Assembly: GCF_937988725.1 (NCBI RefSeq)
Contig: NZ_CALKHS010000010.1
Location: forward strand, 1,302,001-1,366,000
Source: an uncultured Castellaniella sp.
Lineage (GTDB): Bacteria; Pseudomonadota; Gammaproteobacteria; Burkholderiales; Burkholderiaceae_B
DNA length: 64,000 nt
Reading direction: 5' to 3'
Shown here: in pieces, positions 63,475 through 64,000 of the stretch
How positions within the stretch are numbered: the first letter of the stretch is position 1
Layout: each line of letters opens with the position of its first letter
Notes under the pieces: generated by a model
Told to the model about the DNA's origin: nothing
The model's input: only the letters and a program-made list of their open reading frames with translations
Database searches by the model: none
Made by a program: the position numbers and the translations under genes

Positions 63475-63969
63475 ATGAACGAAACCGAAGTTTCTCCCAG
63501 TCTGACGCATCTGGACGAAAACGGCCAGGTCCGCATGGTCGACGTCGGCGCCAAGGCCGCCACGGCCCGCACCGCCATCGCCGAGGGCCGGGTTCGGCTC
63601 AGCCCGCATGCCTGGAAGCTCCTGTCCGCCCAGGCCAACGCCAAGGGCGAAGTCCTGAACACCGCCCGTATCGCCGGGATCCTGGCCGCCAAGCGCTGCG
63701 CCGAACTGATCCCCCTGTGCCACAGCCTGCCGCTCAGCTTCGCGGGGGTGGATTTCAGCGCCGACGACGCCCGCCATACTCTAACGATCCGCAGCACCTG
63801 CCGCACCAGTCACCAGACCGGCGTCGAAATGGAAGCCATGACCGCCTGCACAGTGGCGGCCCTGACCGTCTACGACATGTGCAAGGCCGCCGACAAGGGC
63901 ATCGTGATCGAGCAGGTCCGGCTGGTCTACAAATCCGGAGGTAAAAGCGGTGAATGGCGCAACGATTAA
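63475..63969 (+). CDS. moaC: Cyclic pyranopterin monophosphate synthase
   Basis: The product is 164 aa. It has MVDVGAKAATARTAIAEGRV, AAKRCAELIPLCHSLPL and TCRTSHQTGVEMEAMTACTVAALTVYDMCKA, the full MoaC motif set. It forms cPMP in molybdopterin synthesis. The cofactor is needed by the sulfite dehydrogenase encoded at 48500. It overlaps moaD at its end. Confidence 0.96.
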   Translation: MNETEVSPSLTHLDENGQVRMVDVGAKAATARTAIAEGRVRLSPHAWKLLSAQANAKGEVLNTARIAGILAAKRCAELIPLCHSLPLSFAGVDFSADDARHTLTIRSTCRTSHQTGVEMEAMTACTVAALTVYDMCKAADKGIVIEQVRLVYKSGGKSGEWRND

Positions 63970-64000
63970 CGTCCTGTACTTCGCCCAGGTCGCCGAACAT
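63950..64000 (+). CDS. moaD: Molybdopterin synthase small subunit, N-terminus only
   Basis: The GTG at 63950 has GGAGG eight bases upstream and overlaps the moaC end by 20 bases. The visible codons read MNGATINVLYFAQVAEH, the ubiquitin-like MoaD start. The gene runs off the window. Confidence 0.7.
   Translation, partial: MNGATINVLYFAQVAEH

Overview
The window is G+C-rich bacterial chromosomal DNA. Its housekeeping gene order (queA-tgt-yajC-secD-secF; miaB-ybeZ-ybeY-corC-lnt) and protein sequences point to a betaproteobacterium, most likely Burkholderiales/Alcaligenaceae. That placement is inference from memory, not from a search. No insertion sequence, phage gene or CRISPR array was seen.

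Layout. 1-5342: housekeeping genes (end of an aminotransferase, a membrane-anchored lytic transglycosylase, ubiD, a yqjD-yqjE-yqjK operon, upp). 5420-40185: one continuous catabolic island of about 35 kb. 40411-58797: dacB, queA-tgt, the Sec accessory operon, a CopC-like protein, a sulfite dehydrogenase pair, miaB-ybeZ-ybeY-corC-lnt, and a large GGDEF/EAL sensor. 59145-64000: an ArsC-family protein, three tRNA genes (Ala-Glu-Asp), bioB, an EamA transporter, an MFS transporter, moaC and the start of moaD.

The island is the main interest. Its two ends hold an aerobic CoA-dependent anthranilate (2-aminobenzoate) pathway: 2-aminobenzoate-CoA ligase, a RidA-like protein and a MarR regulator on the left; the fused 2-aminobenzoyl-CoA monooxygenase/reductase and six beta-oxidation-like genes on the right. 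Between them lies a module resembling the iad type of indole-3-acetate (auxin) catabolism. It encodes a two-subunit Rieske oxygenase with reductase, an IorAB-type ketoacid oxidoreductase, CoA ligases, a thiolase-fold protein lacking its catalytic Cys and His, a fused DUF35-SDR protein, an isatin-hydrolase-like metal hydrolase, SDRs, a second Rieske alpha subunit, and a Liv-type ABC importer with three paralogous binding proteins. A second MarR gene sits beside it.

Proposed route (inference): indole-3-acetate is oxygenated to dioxindole-3-acetate and activated to its CoA ester. The thiolase-like/DUF35 pair cleaves this by retro-aldol reaction to isatin and acetyl-CoA, and isatin is hydrolysed to isatinate. 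Isatinate is an aryl alpha-keto acid, so IorAB could convert it directly to 2-aminobenzoyl-CoA and CO2, which enters the flanking pathway. Free anthranilate would enter through the ligase. The two outer operons share an almost identical promoter/operator (TTGACA-N17-TAAATT over an 8-4-8 palindrome), and the regulator gene of that module has a related palindrome upstream. The inner operon has a different perfect 8-4-8 palindrome between iorA and the second MarR gene. Nested modules under two regulators, joined by a possible IorAB bridge, are the best candidate for an undescribed system here.
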